Shown: positions 1-8,738, counted from the first letter of the stretch. The stretch is DNA of 32,851 bases from Bryobacterales bacterium (GCA_020847975.1 JADLBD010000235.1:1-32851); one strand, 5' to 3'. Notes: generated by a model not told the origin, from the letters alone. A program made the numbers and translations.

Positions 1-1
1 G

Positions 2-133
2 AATCTGCCCGCCAACGTGCGGGCTGCGATGCGGCTACAGGGACGTCATGGCGGCGTCCCTCGTCCACCCATGCCGGCCAGTTCGCCGGCACAAGAGCAA
101 CGCATACGAGAAGCCCTGAGTATCGCCGAGTAG
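2..133 (+). CDS. C-terminal fragment of a dihydrodipicolinate synthase-family protein (5' end outside window)
   Basis: Frame 2 is open from the window edge to a TAG at 131-133 and encodes the last 43 residues of a protein. It contains NLPANVRAAMRLQG, then a PRPPMP segment, then a helix ending IREALSIAE. This pattern (an ...vRaa... helix, a Pro-rich turn, then a final ...ir.AL..A. helix) is what I know from the C-terminus of the DapA/N-acetylneuraminate lyase superfamily of class I aldolases. The catalytic Lys and Tyr would lie upstream, so the substrate cannot be told. The gene lies 38 bp ahead of the receptor gene on the same strand and may share its transcript. If the family call is right, the unit may handle a sugar acid or related keto acid. 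Frame 1 is also open here, but its translation is low-complexity and reads through into the receptor. The call rests on only 43 residues. Confidence 0.5.
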   Translation, partial: NLPANVRAAMRLQGRHGGVPRPPMPASSPAQEQRIREALSIAE

Positions 134-171
134 TCCGAAAGACTGGCTGCCACCGGGGCGTGAGGACAAGG

Positions 172-3100
172 ATGATGAACCACCGAACGATTGCTGTGTT
201 TTTCGCGGCGGCGCTTCTGAGTGGCGCCGGTGCGCGGCAGGCATTTGGCCAGGGAGCCGCCACCGGTTCCATCAGCGGGCGAGTCACGGATCCGGCGGAC
301 GCGGCCGTGCCCAACGCGGCTGTGAGAGTGATCAATTCCGAAACCGGAGGCCACAGCGCGGCCGCAACCACCTCTGATGGCTTTTACGTGATCCGGTTCC
401 TGCAGCCGGGAACGTACACCGTCGAAGTCTCGGCACAAGGGTTTCAGAAAACCGTGCAGCCCAACGTCGTCGTCGCGGTGGCAGGAAGCCCCACAGTCAA
501 CCTGAAACTCGCGTTGGGAAGCCTGTCACAAACCGTCACGGTGCGGCAGCCGGTTGGCCTGGTGGAGTTGCAGAACTCGGACCGCAGCGCCGAAATCGAC
601 TCCACGCGCATGGCGAACACGCCTTCGCAAGGGCGCAACATCATGGGCCTCGCCTGGAGCGCTCCCGGCCTTACCGTGACCTCGAACGCGAAAAGTTTCA
701 CGCCTTACGACAATTCCGGGTCCACCGGAATTTCCATCAATGGCGGACAGCCAAAATCGAACGAGATGGTGATTGACGGGGTGCCCAATCGAGGCGGCAC
801 CGAAGGTGGATTGTTCGGCACCATTCCTACCCAGGAATCCGTAGCTGAAATGAAGGTGATCACGAACGCCTACAGCGCTGAATACGGGCGCACCACCGGA
901 GGAGTGATCAACGTCACCACGAAGAGCGGCACCAATCAATTCCATGGCGAGGTGTATGAGTACAATCGCAGCACCGGGCTTGCGGCGAACCAGTTCGAGC
1001 GCAATCTGGCCGGCGCCCCGATATTGCCGGTGCACTTCAACACCGCGGGCGGCGTCATCAGCGGTCCGGCAATCAGGGACAAGATCTTCTTTACGTTCGA
1101 AACCTCGCGCTTGCACACCACGAGCCGGAAATCGTATATCGGAAACGTACCGACGGCGCTCGAGCGCAGCGGCGATTTCTCGCAGAGCTATGCGCTGGTC
1201 AAGGGGCAACCCCAGCCTATCGAGATCTTCGATCCCTGGTCCACGCGGTATGACGCGGCAACCGGCCAATACACGCGCACGAGTTTCCTTGCCGAGACCG
1301 GCGCCAACGCGATTCCCGCCAGCCGCATCAGTCCGGTGGCCAACGCACTGTTCAGCAAATTCATTCCGCTGCCCAACGCGCAAGGTGTGGCGTATACCAG
1401 CGCCAACAACTACGTTCCGCAAGGCGGGACGCAGCCGCGCGGCGATCTGACCACCTTCATGCCGCGCGTGGACTACAACATAAACGATAATACCCGCTTC
1501 ACGTTCCGCTATATACGGAACAACTTCAACTCCTACGACGTTCCTTTCTATCCGAACGCGGCGGATTTGAACGTCGGCTTTCCCTTCACCAGAGCCAATC
1601 ACAACATCTCCGTCGATCTCACGCGCACCATCTCTCCCACGAGCGTGCTCGACATACGCGTGGGGCTGCAACGCTACCTCACTTCCAACCAGAGTGTGCG
1701 CAACGGAGCCGGACCCGCCGACCTGAGCTTCAACTCCCAATTCGTCTCCCAAACCCCCCATGCGTTCCCCGTATTCCGCTTCGGCGGCGGGACGTTCGGA
1801 GGGGCCAATTTCAGCGGCGCGGGCTCCTCTTCGGGAAACTTCAACCCTGACCAGATCAACAACCTGGACGTGGCCTGGTCGAAAATCACCGGCCGGCATA
1901 GCCTGAAGATCGGCGGGCAGGAACGATTGGAGCGAGTTTATGCGTTGGTTCCCGGCAACAACGCGGGCGCATTCTCTTTTTCGCCAACCGATTCGAGCTT
2001 CAATCCCCAGATTAACGACCCGGCCTCCGGCTCCCCACTCGCGTCATTCCTGCTTGGTGTGGGAAGCGGCTCCATCGATCTCAACTCCGCCCCGGCGCGC
2101 CAATCCCTTTCCACCGCTTTGTACGTCCAGGACGATATCAAAATCAGTTCTCGCCTTACCATCAATGCCGGGCTTCGCTGGGACTACACGGGGCCGATGA
2201 CGGATCGCTACAATGCCATGACTGGGGCGTTCGACGCCAACGCGGCCAGTCCCCTGCAACCGCCCGGATTCCGTCAATTGACCGGCGGGCTCACCTTCCC
2301 CGGCGTGAACGGGCAGCCGCGCAGCGTTTACGACGCCGCCCATACCAACTTCGGACCGCGCCTCGGTTTCGCGTATTCGGTGAATCCTAAAACCGCACTG
2401 CGCGCCGGCTGGGGTATGTTCTATGGCCCGATCTGGTATGATCCCGGATCGGCGGGCTTCAGCCAAAGTACTCCCTGGGTCTCGCTCGATCCCAATCTCA
2501 TCCCTCTCAACCTCTTGACCAACCCGTTCCCCAATGGCCTGATTCCTCCGGTGGGCGCAGGCAAGGGCCTGGCCACCAATATCGGAACAGGCATCACCTT
2601 CATCGATCCCCACACAAGGGAACCCCGTTCGCAGCAGTTCAGCTTCGAGATCCAGCGGGAACTGCCCTGGGGAATGCGGGCCAGCGCCGGCTACGTGCTG
2701 AACAAGGTGGACCGCCTGCCGGTTACGAAGGACCTCAACGCCTGGACACTCGACCAACTCGCCTTGGGCGCAGCCGGGCTCAACCAGCATGTGGCCAATC
2801 CGTTTACCGGCCTCGTGCCAGGCTTCGCCCTGGATCAGGCCACCACCACATATGGCCAGTTAATCCGCCCATATCCGCAGTTCACCAGCGTCGTCGAACA
2901 GAACATCCCCATCGGAAGCTCACGTTACGACGGCCTCCAACTGTACCTGTTGAAGCACTTCTCGAAGGGTTTGAGCTTCAGCGTAGCGTACACTGTGAGC
3001 AAGGAGATGGAGCAGACCGGCTATCAGTATCCGACCGATCCCAATCTGGAGAAACACATCGGCATCTATGATATTCCGCAGATGCTCGTTCTCAACGGCT

Positions 3101-3612
3101 CCTGGGAATTGCCTTTCGGCCGCGGGCAGTTGCTTGCTACTCACCTGCCTTCCGTGTTGAACCGCGTCGTCGGGGGCTGGCAATTCAACTACATGATCCG
3201 GCTTCAGAAGGGCATGCCGTTTCAGTTCCCGGCCAACGTCATGCCGGTCGCCGGTGTCGACCCCGCCGACGTGCCCGGCGGCCAGAATCTGAATCACTGG
3301 ATCAATCCCTCGGCTTACGTAGTCAACAACAACCCTTACATCCCACGCCGCTGGTCGTCTATCAATGGGAACCTGCGCCGCCCGCCGGTGCACAACTTCG
3401 ATCTGGGAATCACCAAGAACAACAAGATCACCGAGCGTGTCAATTTTCAGATCATGGGCCTGTTTATCAACGCTTTCAACACCCCGCAATTCTGGGACGG
3501 CCCCACGAGTTGTTCCAGTCCGGCGCAGACCTGTTTCGGGCAGATCGCCGGCTACAACACACAGAGCAATCTTCCGCGCCAGGTTCAACTGGCCGGGCGC
3601 ATCACTTTCTGA
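172..3612 (+). CDS. Oar-like TonB-dependent receptor with N-terminal carboxypeptidase regulatory-like domain
   Basis: Large outer-membrane receptor of about 1146 residues. The order is a signal peptide (about 1-26), a CarboxypepD_reg-like beta-sandwich (about 32-120, GSISGRVTDP start, then the DGFY and PGTYTVEV strands), a plug-like domain (about 140-250, with SINGGQPKSNEMVIDGVPN and YSAEYGRTTGGVINV) and a long beta-barrel ending in a terminal Phe (AGRITF), as expected for BAM-inserted barrels. I chose ATG at 172 because GAGG at 162-165 lies about 6 nt upstream; a GTG at 160 in the same frame is an alternative. Such Oar-type receptors are strongly expanded in Solibacter-like Acidobacteriota, and most have unknown ligands. 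The next gene starts 6 bp after the stop, so the two are almost certainly cotranscribed. The ligand is unknown. Energisation by TonB is assumed from the family; I did not identify a clear TonB box. Confidence 0.9.
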   Translation: MMNHRTIAVFFAAALLSGAGARQAFGQGAATGSISGRVTDPADAAVPNAAVRVINSETGGHSAAATTSDGFYVIRFLQPGTYTVEVSAQGFQKTVQPNVVVAVAGSPTVNLKLALGSLSQTVTVRQPVGLVELQNSDRSAEIDSTRMANTPSQGRNIMGLAWSAPGLTVTSNAKSFTPYDNSGSTGISINGGQPKSNEMVIDGVPNRGGTEGGLFGTIPTQESVAEMKVITNAYSAEYGRTTGGVINVTTKSGTNQFHGEVYEYNRSTGLAANQFERNLAGAPILPVHFNTAGGVISGPAIRDKIFFTFETSRLHTTSRKSYIGNVPTALERSGDFSQSYALVKGQPQPIEIFDPWSTRYDAATGQYTRTSFLAETGANAIPASRISPVANALFSKFIPLPNAQGVAYTSANNYVPQGGTQPRGDLTTFMPRVDYNINDNTRFTFRYIRNNFNSYDVPFYPNAADLNVGFPFTRANHNISVDLTRTISPTSVLDIRVGLQRYLTSNQSVRNGAGPADLSFNSQFVSQTPHAFPVFRFGGGTFGGANFSGAGSSSGNFNPDQINNLDVAWSKITGRHSLKIGGQERLERVYALVPGNNAGAFSFSPTDSSFNPQINDPASGSPLASFLLGVGSGSIDLNSAPARQSLSTALYVQDDIKISSRLTINAGLRWDYTGPMTDRYNAMTGAFDANAASPLQPPGFRQLTGGLTFPGVNGQPRSVYDAAHTNFGPRLGFAYSVNPKTALRAGWGMFYGPIWYDPGSAGFSQSTPWVSLDPNLIPLNLLTNPFPNGLIPPVGAGKGLATNIGTGITFIDPHTREPRSQQFSFEIQRELPWGMRASAGYVLNKVDRLPVTKDLNAWTLDQLALGAAGLNQHVANPFTGLVPGFALDQATTTYGQLIRPYPQFTSVVEQNIPIGSSRYDGLQLYLLKHFSKGLSFSVAYTVSKEMEQTGYQYPTDPNLEKHIGIYDIPQMLVLNGSWELPFGRGQLLATHLPSVLNRVVGGWQFNYMIRLQKGMPFQFPANVMPVAGVDPADVPGGQNLNHWINPSAYVVNNNPYIPRRWSSINGNLRRPPVHNFDLGITKNNKITERVNFQIMGLFINAFNTPQFWDGPTSCSSPAQTCFGQIAGYNTQSNLPRQVQLAGRITF

Positions 3613-3618
3613 GACCAC

Positions 3619-4863
3619 ATGAAAACAAATCCCCGCTTCCCCATAAGAATGAAAGCCACAACGCCGCTGCTGGCCGTGACGATCGCCTTTCTTCCGCTGG
3701 CCATCAGGGCCGGCAACAGCGAGGTTTCCGAGCGGCCGGTGATCAGTCCATCCCTGGCACGGGTCACGCCGGGGGACACGCAGCAGTTTCATGTGAGCAT
3801 ATCGGGCCAACCCGCGCGCGCTCCTCAATGGACCGTGAACGGCGTCCCGAGCGGCAACGCAACCATCGGGCGAATCTCGGCATCCGGACTCTACACGGCC
3901 CCCGCCGCGATCCCTTCCCCGCGGGAGATTCACATTGGCGCGAGCATCCAGACGCCTGCTTCGCTGCGGGCGTGGGCAACGGTTGTGATGGGGACAGAGA
4001 ATCCCACTTACAAGCTGATCTCCCGATTCGGAGAAAAGGGTTCCGGTCCCGGAAAGTTCATTGATCCTCACGCCGTCGCCATCGACCGCGACGGGAACCT
4101 GGTCATTGTCGATTCCGTTCCCGCCCACGTATACCGCTACACGAAACAAGGCAAGTATCTCGGCGAACTCGGCTCCGGTCCCGGGAGCGGGCCGGGGCAA
4201 TTCGATGGTCCGCGAGACGTGCAGGTGGACCACGAAGGGAACATCTTCATCGCGGATGGCAACAACGGGCGGATCCAGGTGTTCAGCCCGTCCGGCAAGC
4301 TTCTCCGCATGTTTGGCAGCAAGGGGAAGGCGCCCGGAGAAATGCTGCGGGTTCACGCCATCTGGTTCGGCAAAGCCGGCCGCCTGTACGCTGCCGACGT
4401 AGACAACAGCCGCATCATGGTCTACAGCCACGAAGGCAAATTCCTCTTTGAATGGGGGAAGGACGGCCGCGCTCCGGGCGAATTTCACGCGCCCCACGGG
4501 CTCGGTGGAGATGAGAATGGAGATCTGTTTGTGTCCAACTACTATGGACCTTGCCAGAAATTCACCGGCGACGGCCACTTCCTGCTGGAGTTTGCGCCGG
4601 CGAGCCAGACGGGCGGAGCTACACACTGGCACGCCATGACCAGCGATCGCTGGGGTGATGCGTATCTCATGTCGCGCGACAAGCAGAACCGCAACAGCAT
4701 CATGAAGTTCAACAACAATGGAACTTTTGTGACAAGCTGGCCGCCCTTGCGCGATGTCAAGGAGTGGGGCGTCAAAGCGGCCACGGTCGACCGCGACGGG
4801 ACCATCTACGTGTGCGTGGAGTCCAAACAACTGGTTGGCATTGAAGTGTACCGCGAAGAGTAG
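3619..4863 (+). CDS. Exported Ig-like / NHL-repeat beta-propeller protein
   Basis: Predicted 414-residue exported protein. It has a basic N-terminus and hydrophobic stretch (about 11-32; the second Met at residue 11 could be the real start). A bacterial Ig-like module follows at about 38-112, with the PGDTQQFHVSISG strand, a WTVNGV core and the SASGLYTAPAAIPSP ending common in acidobacterial secreted proteins. Residues about 118-412 carry NHL-type repeats: FGEKGSGPGKF, then DPHAVAIDRDGNLVIVDS, then DVQVDHEGNIFIADGNNGRIQVFS, then further blades with G-D-FVS-YY. Six blades would fit. NHL propellers often bind partners or substrates in the periplasm or on the surface, and peptidyl-glycine amidating lyases share this fold. 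I see no clear catalytic signature. The gene starts 6 bp after the receptor and could encode a periplasmic or surface partner; that is inference. Confidence 0.85.
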   Translation: MKTNPRFPIRMKATTPLLAVTIAFLPLAIRAGNSEVSERPVISPSLARVTPGDTQQFHVSISGQPARAPQWTVNGVPSGNATIGRISASGLYTAPAAIPSPREIHIGASIQTPASLRAWATVVMGTENPTYKLISRFGEKGSGPGKFIDPHAVAIDRDGNLVIVDSVPAHVYRYTKQGKYLGELGSGPGSGPGQFDGPRDVQVDHEGNIFIADGNNGRIQVFSPSGKLLRMFGSKGKAPGEMLRVHAIWFGKAGRLYAADVDNSRIMVYSHEGKFLFEWGKDGRAPGEFHAPHGLGGDENGDLFVSNYYGPCQKFTGDGHFLLEFAPASQTGGATHWHAMTSDRWGDAYLMSRDKQNRNSIMKFNNNGTFVTSWPPLRDVKEWGVKAATVDRDGTIYVCVESKQLVGIEVYREE

Positions 4864-4870
4864 GCGTGAC

Positions 4871-5788
4871 TCAGGTGATCGTTCGGAGCGCCGCGGCAAT
4901 TTCCGCCCCTACTCCGGCGTTATTGCGGATCAGCGCCACATTGGCCCGCAGGCTGCGTCCTCCGGTCTCATCCTTGATGGCGCTCAGCAGGAACGGGGTC
5001 ACCGCCTTGCCGGTAATTCCCGTATCTCTGATCCGGGCCATTGCCTTTCCGATCACCGCGCGCGTTTCCTCTTCAGGAAGCGCTTGCTCCTCGGGTACGG
5101 GTACGCCCACCAGCATGCCGCCGTTCATTCCCAGGCTCATCTTTGCCTCGAAGGTTCGCGCGATCTCCTCCGCCCCCTGCGCCACCCAATCGCTTTTCAC
5201 ACCACTGCGGCGGGAATAAAACAGCGGAAACTCCGCGGAGCGCCACGTGGCTACCGGTACCCGCATTGTCTCCAGGTATTCGAGGGTGGCCGGAACATCC
5301 ATGAACGCCTTTGTCCCGGCGCATACCGTGATTACGGAATATCCGGCAATCGCCTGCAAATCGGCCGAAATGTCGAAGTCCTTCGCTGCCAGCGGCCCGA
5401 CACCGCCGATGCCTCCCGTGACAAAGACGCGGATTCCCGCGGCTTCCGCGATCGCGATGCTGGCCCCGGCCGTCACAGCCGCATGCGCCCGGCGCGCCAC
5501 AACCAGGGGAAGCTCCCGCTCTCCGGCTTTTTCCACTTCCTTGCTTGTGCCGAACAACTCAATCTGATCGGGGCTCAGGCCAACGACAACCTGGCCAGCA
5601 ACCACTCCAAGCGTCGCCGGAACAGCGCCGTGTTGCCGCACGATCCGCTCGACTGCGAGCGCCGTCTCGACGTTCACCGGGTACGGCATTCCATGCGCAA
5701 TGATCGTCGACTCGAGCGCCACCACCGGAGAGCCGTCATCAAGCGCCTGTTGAACACGCGCGTCTATTACGAAGCGATCCCTTCTCAT
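4871..5788 (-). CDS. psuG: Pseudouridine-5'-phosphate glycosidase
   Basis: This 305-residue protein matches PsuG/YeiN along its full length. The enzyme reversibly splits pseudouridine 5'-phosphate into uracil and ribose 5-phosphate. Visible signatures are VALESTIIAHGMPYP near the N-terminus, a VFVTGGIGGV loop, DISADLQ, VCAGTKAFMD with the conserved Lys, TLEYLETMRVPV, and EFPLFYSR. I set the start at the ATG at 5788 (MRRDRF). The upstream gene's TGA overlaps it as ATGA, and a GAGGAG sits just ahead. The open frame extends further upstream, but that extension is a shadow of the glycosyltransferase gene. The usual partner, pseudouridine kinase PsuK, is not in this window. Here the gene is coupled to a GT2 enzyme, so the pseudouridine phosphate source or the kinase must lie elsewhere. 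The gene ends 7 bp from the convergent NHL-protein gene. Confidence 0.9.
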   Translation of the reverse strand: MRRDRFVIDARVQQALDDGSPVVALESTIIAHGMPYPVNVETALAVERIVRQHGAVPATLGVVAGQVVVGLSPDQIELFGTSKEVEKAGERELPLVVARRAHAAVTAGASIAIAEAAGIRVFVTGGIGGVGPLAAKDFDISADLQAIAGYSVITVCAGTKAFMDVPATLEYLETMRVPVATWRSAEFPLFYSRRSGVKSDWVAQGAEEIARTFEAKMSLGMNGGMLVGVPVPEEQALPEEETRAVIGKAMARIRDTGITGKAVTPFLLSAIKDETGGRSLRANVALIRNNAGVGAEIAAALRTIT

Positions 5789-6510
5789 GCACTCCTCGAG
5801 ACAGCCAGTTTGAAAATCGTCCAGATAATTTTCCAGCCTGCACGCAGACTCGCAGCCAAGTTGCCTGACACCTTGTTCTCTCCGGCGGCGCGCACCTTTG
5901 AGGAGACCGGAACCTCGAGGATCCGCAAGCCATGCTGGAGGGCCCGCATCTGCATCTCGATGGTCCACCCGTAGTTGCGATCCTTCATTCCCAACCGCCG
6001 CAGCGCCTCTGTTCGAATCGCGCGGAAAGGCCCCAGGTCGGTGTACCGGAATCCGTAAATCCATCGAACCAAGGTGCACGCCACCATGTTGCCGAACTCC
6101 TGATGGGGCAATAACGCTCCAGGTTCGGCATGGCCTAATGTGCGGGAACCAATTACGAGGTCCGCGCGTCCTTCCCAAATAGGAGAAAGCAGACGTTCGG
6201 CCTCGCGCGCGTCTTCGGAGGCATCCGCTTGCATGAAAACGACGGCCTCGCACTGTGGCAGCAATTCCCGAATGGCTCGCAGACATGCCGCGCCGTATCC
6301 TCGTTCGGGCTCGCTGACGACAACGGCTCCGTGCCGGCGGGCAATATCGGCCGTGCGGTCCGTCGAGCCGTTGTCGGCGACGATAATGGTGTCAAACAAT
6401 CCGGCGGGGATTTCCGACAACATCCTGCCGAGCACGTCCTCTTCGTTGAGCGCCGGTATGATGAGCGTGGTTGATCGGCGGCTGACCCTCATGCTGTAAT
6501 GAAGAATCAT
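5785..6510 (-). CDS. Family 2 glycosyltransferase (dolichol-phosphate-mannose synthase-like)
   Basis: GT-A fold enzyme of about 241 residues. Near the N-terminus TTLIIPALNEEDVL is the nucleotide-binding strand. VADNGSTDRT follows, then FMQADASED supplies the DxD-type metal site, and LVIGSRTLG and DLGPFRAIR complete a pattern typical of DPM1/UDP-glucose:undecaprenyl-phosphate-like transferases. WIYGFRYTD and the C-terminal WKIIWTIFKLAV stretch may touch the membrane, but there is no full multi-pass anchor. Two starts are possible. ATG 6510 has GGAGGA directly abutting, which is tight. ATG 6492 (MRVSRR) has no nearer site. The frame is open beyond 6510 but runs into the lepB region. The stop overlaps the psuG start (ATGA), implying translational coupling. 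A role in lipid-linked sugar or glycolipid synthesis is likely from the family; the donor and acceptor are unknown. Confidence 0.85.
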   Translation of the reverse strand: MILHYSMRVSRRSTTLIIPALNEEDVLGRMLSEIPAGLFDTIIVADNGSTDRTADIARRHGAVVVSEPERGYGAACLRAIRELLPQCEAVVFMQADASEDAREAERLLSPIWEGRADLVIGSRTLGHAEPGALLPHQEFGNMVACTLVRWIYGFRYTDLGPFRAIRTEALRRLGMKDRNYGWTIEMQMRALQHGLRILEVPVSSKVRAAGENKVSGNLAASLRAGWKIIWTIFKLAVSRSA

Positions 6511-6536
6511 TCCTCCGGGCTTAGGAGTACCGATCG

Positions 6537-7139
6537 ATGAATGAAGAGACCGGCAGCCCCTCGACGGTTGCACCAGTTGCCGCTGTTCCCGATCACGCCC
6601 CCGCTCCACCGCAAAAATCCGCGCTCGCCATGACGCTGTTCTGGCTGCGCGACTTGATGCTGTCCGTGGTGATTGCCATCGTGGTGATCCTCTTTCTTTA
6701 CCAGCCGGTGAAAGTAGAGGGGACCAGTATGATGCCGTCGCTGGTGGACCAGGAGCGCATCTTCATCAACAAGTTTGTTTACAAGTTCGGCATCGGAGAT
6801 ATCCAGCGCGGCGACATGATTGTCTTTCATTTCCCGGCCGATCCATCGAAATCGTACATCAAGCGCGTGATCGGCCTGCCAGGCGACACCATCGCCGTGG
6901 AAGACGGCGTTGTCTATGTCAACGGGAAACGCCTGGATGAGACGTACGTTCCTGACGAGTATCGTGACCGGCAATCCATTCCTCTGCTGCGAGTGCCTCC
7001 CGAACATTACTACGTCCTCGGCGATCACCGCACCTCGTCGAACGACAGCCGCGCCTGGGGACCTGTGCATCGCCAGTACATCTACGGAAAGGCCGTCTTC
7101 GTGTACTGGCCGCTGGAGAAAATGGGCATCCTGCGGTAA
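6537..7139 (+). CDS. lepB: Signal peptidase I
   Basis: Membrane serine protease that removes Sec and Tat signal peptides. The 200-residue protein has a short cytoplasmic Pro/Ala-rich tail and one transmembrane helix at about 39-56. It then has the signature boxes: VEGTSMMPSL with nucleophile Ser64, YIKRVIGLPGD with general-base Lys109, and GDHRTSSNDSR (box D/E, where the more common GDN is GDH). Length and single-anchor layout fit the short S26A form. ATG 6537 is preceded by AGGAG nine bases upstream. It is divergent from the glycosyltransferase gene with only 26 bp between start codons, and convergent with DUF2905. The many exported proteins in this window (two receptors, NHL protein, esterase, cytochromes) would be substrates of such an enzyme. 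Confidence 0.95.
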   Translation: MNEETGSPSTVAPVAAVPDHAPAPPQKSALAMTLFWLRDLMLSVVIAIVVILFLYQPVKVEGTSMMPSLVDQERIFINKFVYKFGIGDIQRGDMIVFHFPADPSKSYIKRVIGLPGDTIAVEDGVVYVNGKRLDETYVPDEYRDRQSIPLLRVPPEHYYVLGDHRTSSNDSRAWGPVHRQYIYGKAVFVYWPLEKMGILR

Positions 7140-7150
7140 GCCCTTCCATC

Positions 7151-7369
7151 TCATTTGCGCCCCAGGAGCCAGAACACGAGGCTCAATGCGAGGCTGATCA
7201 GCAGACTGGTCATCAGGGGGAAATAGAACACCGTGTTCTTACCCTTGTAGACGATGTCTCCCGGCAGCCTCCCGATGCGGAACGGCAGCCGTCCCCCGAG
7301 CATCAACAACAGCCCAACCCCTGCGATGAGGAGCCCAAGGATGACCAGCGACCGTCCCAGCCCTTCCAT
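7151..7369 (-). CDS. DUF2905 family small membrane protein
   Basis: A 72-residue protein with two hydrophobic helices (about 6-25 and 47-69) separated by the conserved GRLPFRIGRLPGDI...KGKNTVFYFPLMTS segment that defines DUF2905. The function of the family is unknown. The ATG lies 3 bp after the TAG of the xylose isomerase gene upstream, with AGGG formed across that stop codon region, so translation probably depends on readthrough ribosomes from the upstream gene. It ends 11 bp from lepB, to which it is convergent. Confidence 0.88.
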   Translation of the reverse strand: MEGLGRSLVILGLLIAGVGLLLMLGGRLPFRIGRLPGDIVYKGKNTVFYFPLMTSLLISLALSLVFWLLGRK

Positions 7370-7372
7370 GCC

Positions 7373-8611
7373 CTATACCGAATAGCTCCGGCCCCGGTGC
7401 ATTCCCAGCAGTATCTGGAACAGCCGGTGGCCGATCAGTTCGTGCAGCGTGAGCAGTTCCTTGTTCGCCTCAGTGATTTCGCGCACGTCTTTCGTATCCG
7501 TCACCACGCCGCCTGCCTTCAAGGCGTCAGTAGCCTCCCGGATCACCGGATCTTCCATCACCTCGCCGGCCATCTCCCAGAGCGAGATGAACCGGTCCAC
7601 CGCAGTGGGGAAACTCACCGCGAACACTCCATAATTGCTCGTCGTGCGCGGCGGTTTATAGTCCAGATTGAAGGGACCGCTGTAGCCGTGGCTGCGCAGC
7701 AGCACCAGCACATTCAGCCAGTCGAGCGGATTAATCAGGCCCACCGCGATGTCCACATCGTGCTTCAGACGGTAGCCGTCATTGATGTCAAAATGCCAAA
7801 GTTTGCCGCATAACAGCGCCCGCGCCAGCGCCGCCCGCGGAGCCGCGCCCCACATCAGTTCATGCAGGTATTCCGGATTGAGCCCCACCATGTCCGGGTG
7901 CGCCAGCAAGCCCGAGGAGATGAACGCCAGCATTGCGTCCGAAGTAGGCAGCAGGATCTCGGCCTGCGGTTCGAACGGCTTCGCCTCGAGGCAATGCTTC
8001 AGGGTGGGGCGGCCCATCTTCGCGGCGATCTCGATATCCGCCGCGCAGGCGGCATTGAGCCCCTCGGCATACCAGCGCAGCGTTTGCGTCTCTTCGACAG
8101 CGCCCTGAATCTGATAGCCGAGCGAACCAGGCCAATAGACGGCGTAGCGCGCTCCCAACTGATGGCCGATCTTCACGGTGTTGGCGAGCCGCGAAGCAGC
8201 GTATTCCCGTACACTGCCGGCCTCGGCCGCCGGTCCTGCCGCGAACACAGCGTGGTAAAACGTCTCGGTCGTCACCATCGAACAAGCGACGCCGTTTTCC
8301 CGCAGCGCCTTTCCGATTCGCTCCACGATGGCATCCTGCTCCGCGGTGAACAGCGCGTCCGCCGGGATGACGTCGGTGTCGTGCGTGGTCCAGTGGCCGA
8401 TGCCGATCTCAGCGTAGCGGCGAATCACTTCCTCGAAACTCACGGGCTTTCGGGTAGGCGCATGAAACAAAGCCTGTCCCTCATAGGCAGCCGCCCATTG
8501 CGGGCCGGAGATGAAGTGCTTGCGGCGCTGCTCCGGCGTGTAGCTGCCACCGCAGGCTCGGGCGAGGCGATCGACCAGGGATCGTTGCTCGGAAACGGGT
8601 ATCGGCTTCAT
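7373..8611 (-). CDS. Xylose isomerase family (XylA-like, actinobacterial-type TIM barrel)
   Basis: A 412-residue TIM-barrel protein. Measured against my memory of actinobacterial XylA, all metal and catalytic motifs appear in order: THDTDVIP (catalytic His and Asp pair), EAKPFEP (metal Glu and Lys), GLNPEYLHELMWG (Glu and His ligands), HFDINDGYRLKHDVDI (Asp ligands), and FNLDYKPPRTTS (last Asp ligand). The enzyme should therefore be an active aldose-ketose isomerase with two divalent metals. D-xylose is the family default, but the divergence elsewhere leaves other sugars open. The start at 8611 has AAGG about 9 nt upstream. No xylulose kinase or pentose transporter is adjacent. DUF2905 follows 3 bp downstream. 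Divergent from the zinc-ribbon gene, so a promoter probably lies in 8612-8738. Confidence 0.85.
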   Translation of the reverse strand: MKPIPVSEQRSLVDRLARACGGSYTPEQRRKHFISGPQWAAAYEGQALFHAPTRKPVSFEEVIRRYAEIGIGHWTTHDTDVIPADALFTAEQDAIVERIGKALRENGVACSMVTTETFYHAVFAAGPAAEAGSVREYAASRLANTVKIGHQLGARYAVYWPGSLGYQIQGAVEETQTLRWYAEGLNAACAADIEIAAKMGRPTLKHCLEAKPFEPQAEILLPTSDAMLAFISSGLLAHPDMVGLNPEYLHELMWGAAPRAALARALLCGKLWHFDINDGYRLKHDVDIAVGLINPLDWLNVLVLLRSHGYSGPFNLDYKPPRTTSNYGVFAVSFPTAVDRFISLWEMAGEVMEDPVIREATDALKAGGVVTDTKDVREITEANKELLTLHELIGHRLFQILLGMHRGRSYSV

Positions 8612-8738
8612 GGGTGAACCTTCATGATAGCGTTCTCCCGCCGGTGGGAAACCGCGCCGGGGCTCAGCGCGCCACTCACCTCACCTCCGGCCAGTATTGG
8701 GGCATCCCGGTCCAGGAGTGGTAGAGTGGACTGGACTG

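Noticed and set aside
2920..4899. 659-codon open frame on the minus strand
   Set aside because: It lies opposite the receptor and NHL genes, whose products have clear domains. Its translation is Arg/Ala/Val-rich noise; a long antisense frame is common in GC-rich DNA.
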